From contig OY294044.1 of assembly GCA_958510825.1 (NCBI GenBank), positions 105,004,893-105,068,892 of the forward strand: a stretch of DNA of 64,000 nt. The letters are read 5' to 3'. The stretch comes from Brachypterus glaber. Its lineage: Eukaryota > Arthropoda > Insecta > Coleoptera > Kateretidae. The position numbers and the translations under genes were made by a program. The notes below the pieces were generated by a model. The model did not search any database. It was not told the DNA's origin and was given only the letters and a program-made list of their open reading frames with translations. This document shows, in pieces, positions 63,999-64,000 of the stretch. The stretch's first letter is position 1. Every line of letters begins with the position of its first letter.

Positions 63999-64000
63999 AG

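Overview
The window is eukaryotic nuclear DNA, AT-rich and dense in transposons. It carries two spliced animal genes with GT-AG introns inflated by repeats. Protein divergence from the vertebrate orthologues, the TE types (poly-A and microsatellite-tailed LINEs, a tRNA-derived SINE, TA/TTAA-flanked MITEs, foldback elements) and the large introns suggest an insect, perhaps a beetle. The species cannot be named from the sequence alone. Prokaryotic categories (operons, RBS, CRISPR) do not apply.

Two genes stand head to head around 24.7-25.9 kb. On the minus strand, reading left, is the 5' two thirds of the glycogen debranching enzyme gene (AGL). Eight coding exons between 24640 and 2389 join in consistent phase into 1,477 codons plus 2 nt. 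They hold the whole 4-alpha-glucanotransferase (GH13-type) region with its three catalytic carboxylates; the amylo-1,6-glucosidase half lies left of base 1. The gene model begins with an unusual 617-residue extension: a hydrophobic anchor exon and a long acidic, low-complexity stretch that reads straight through the canonical initiator Met.

On the plus strand is the complete LKB1/STK11 kinase gene. Six coding exons (25930-59748) join to 449 residues with intact G-loop, HKD and DLG motifs and the C-terminal prenylation-type tail CKQS. A decayed copy of part of LKB1 exon 2 lies 2.5 kb upstream of the real exon, inside intron 1. LKB1 is the upstream kinase of AMPK and AGL completes glycogen breakdown, so the divergent pair links energy sensing to glycogen use; shared regulation is inference only.

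The rest is repeats. They include LINE fragments (8.7, 14.5, 18.1-19.1, 35.5, 57.5-59.2, 63.6 kb), a tRNA-like SINE (45.2 kb), about nine copies of a roughly 690-bp family ending in an ACATCGGCACT hairpin, many long palindromic (foldback) elements, nested MITEs, satellite arrays (51.5-53.6 kb), a MULE-like element with a transposase N-terminal remnant (55.1 kb), and a Foldback-like element whose ends are arrays of TTACCTCGAA with a 10-bp target duplication (61.2-62.0 kb). Several elements end within 10-20 nt of functional splice sites of AGL or LKB1.
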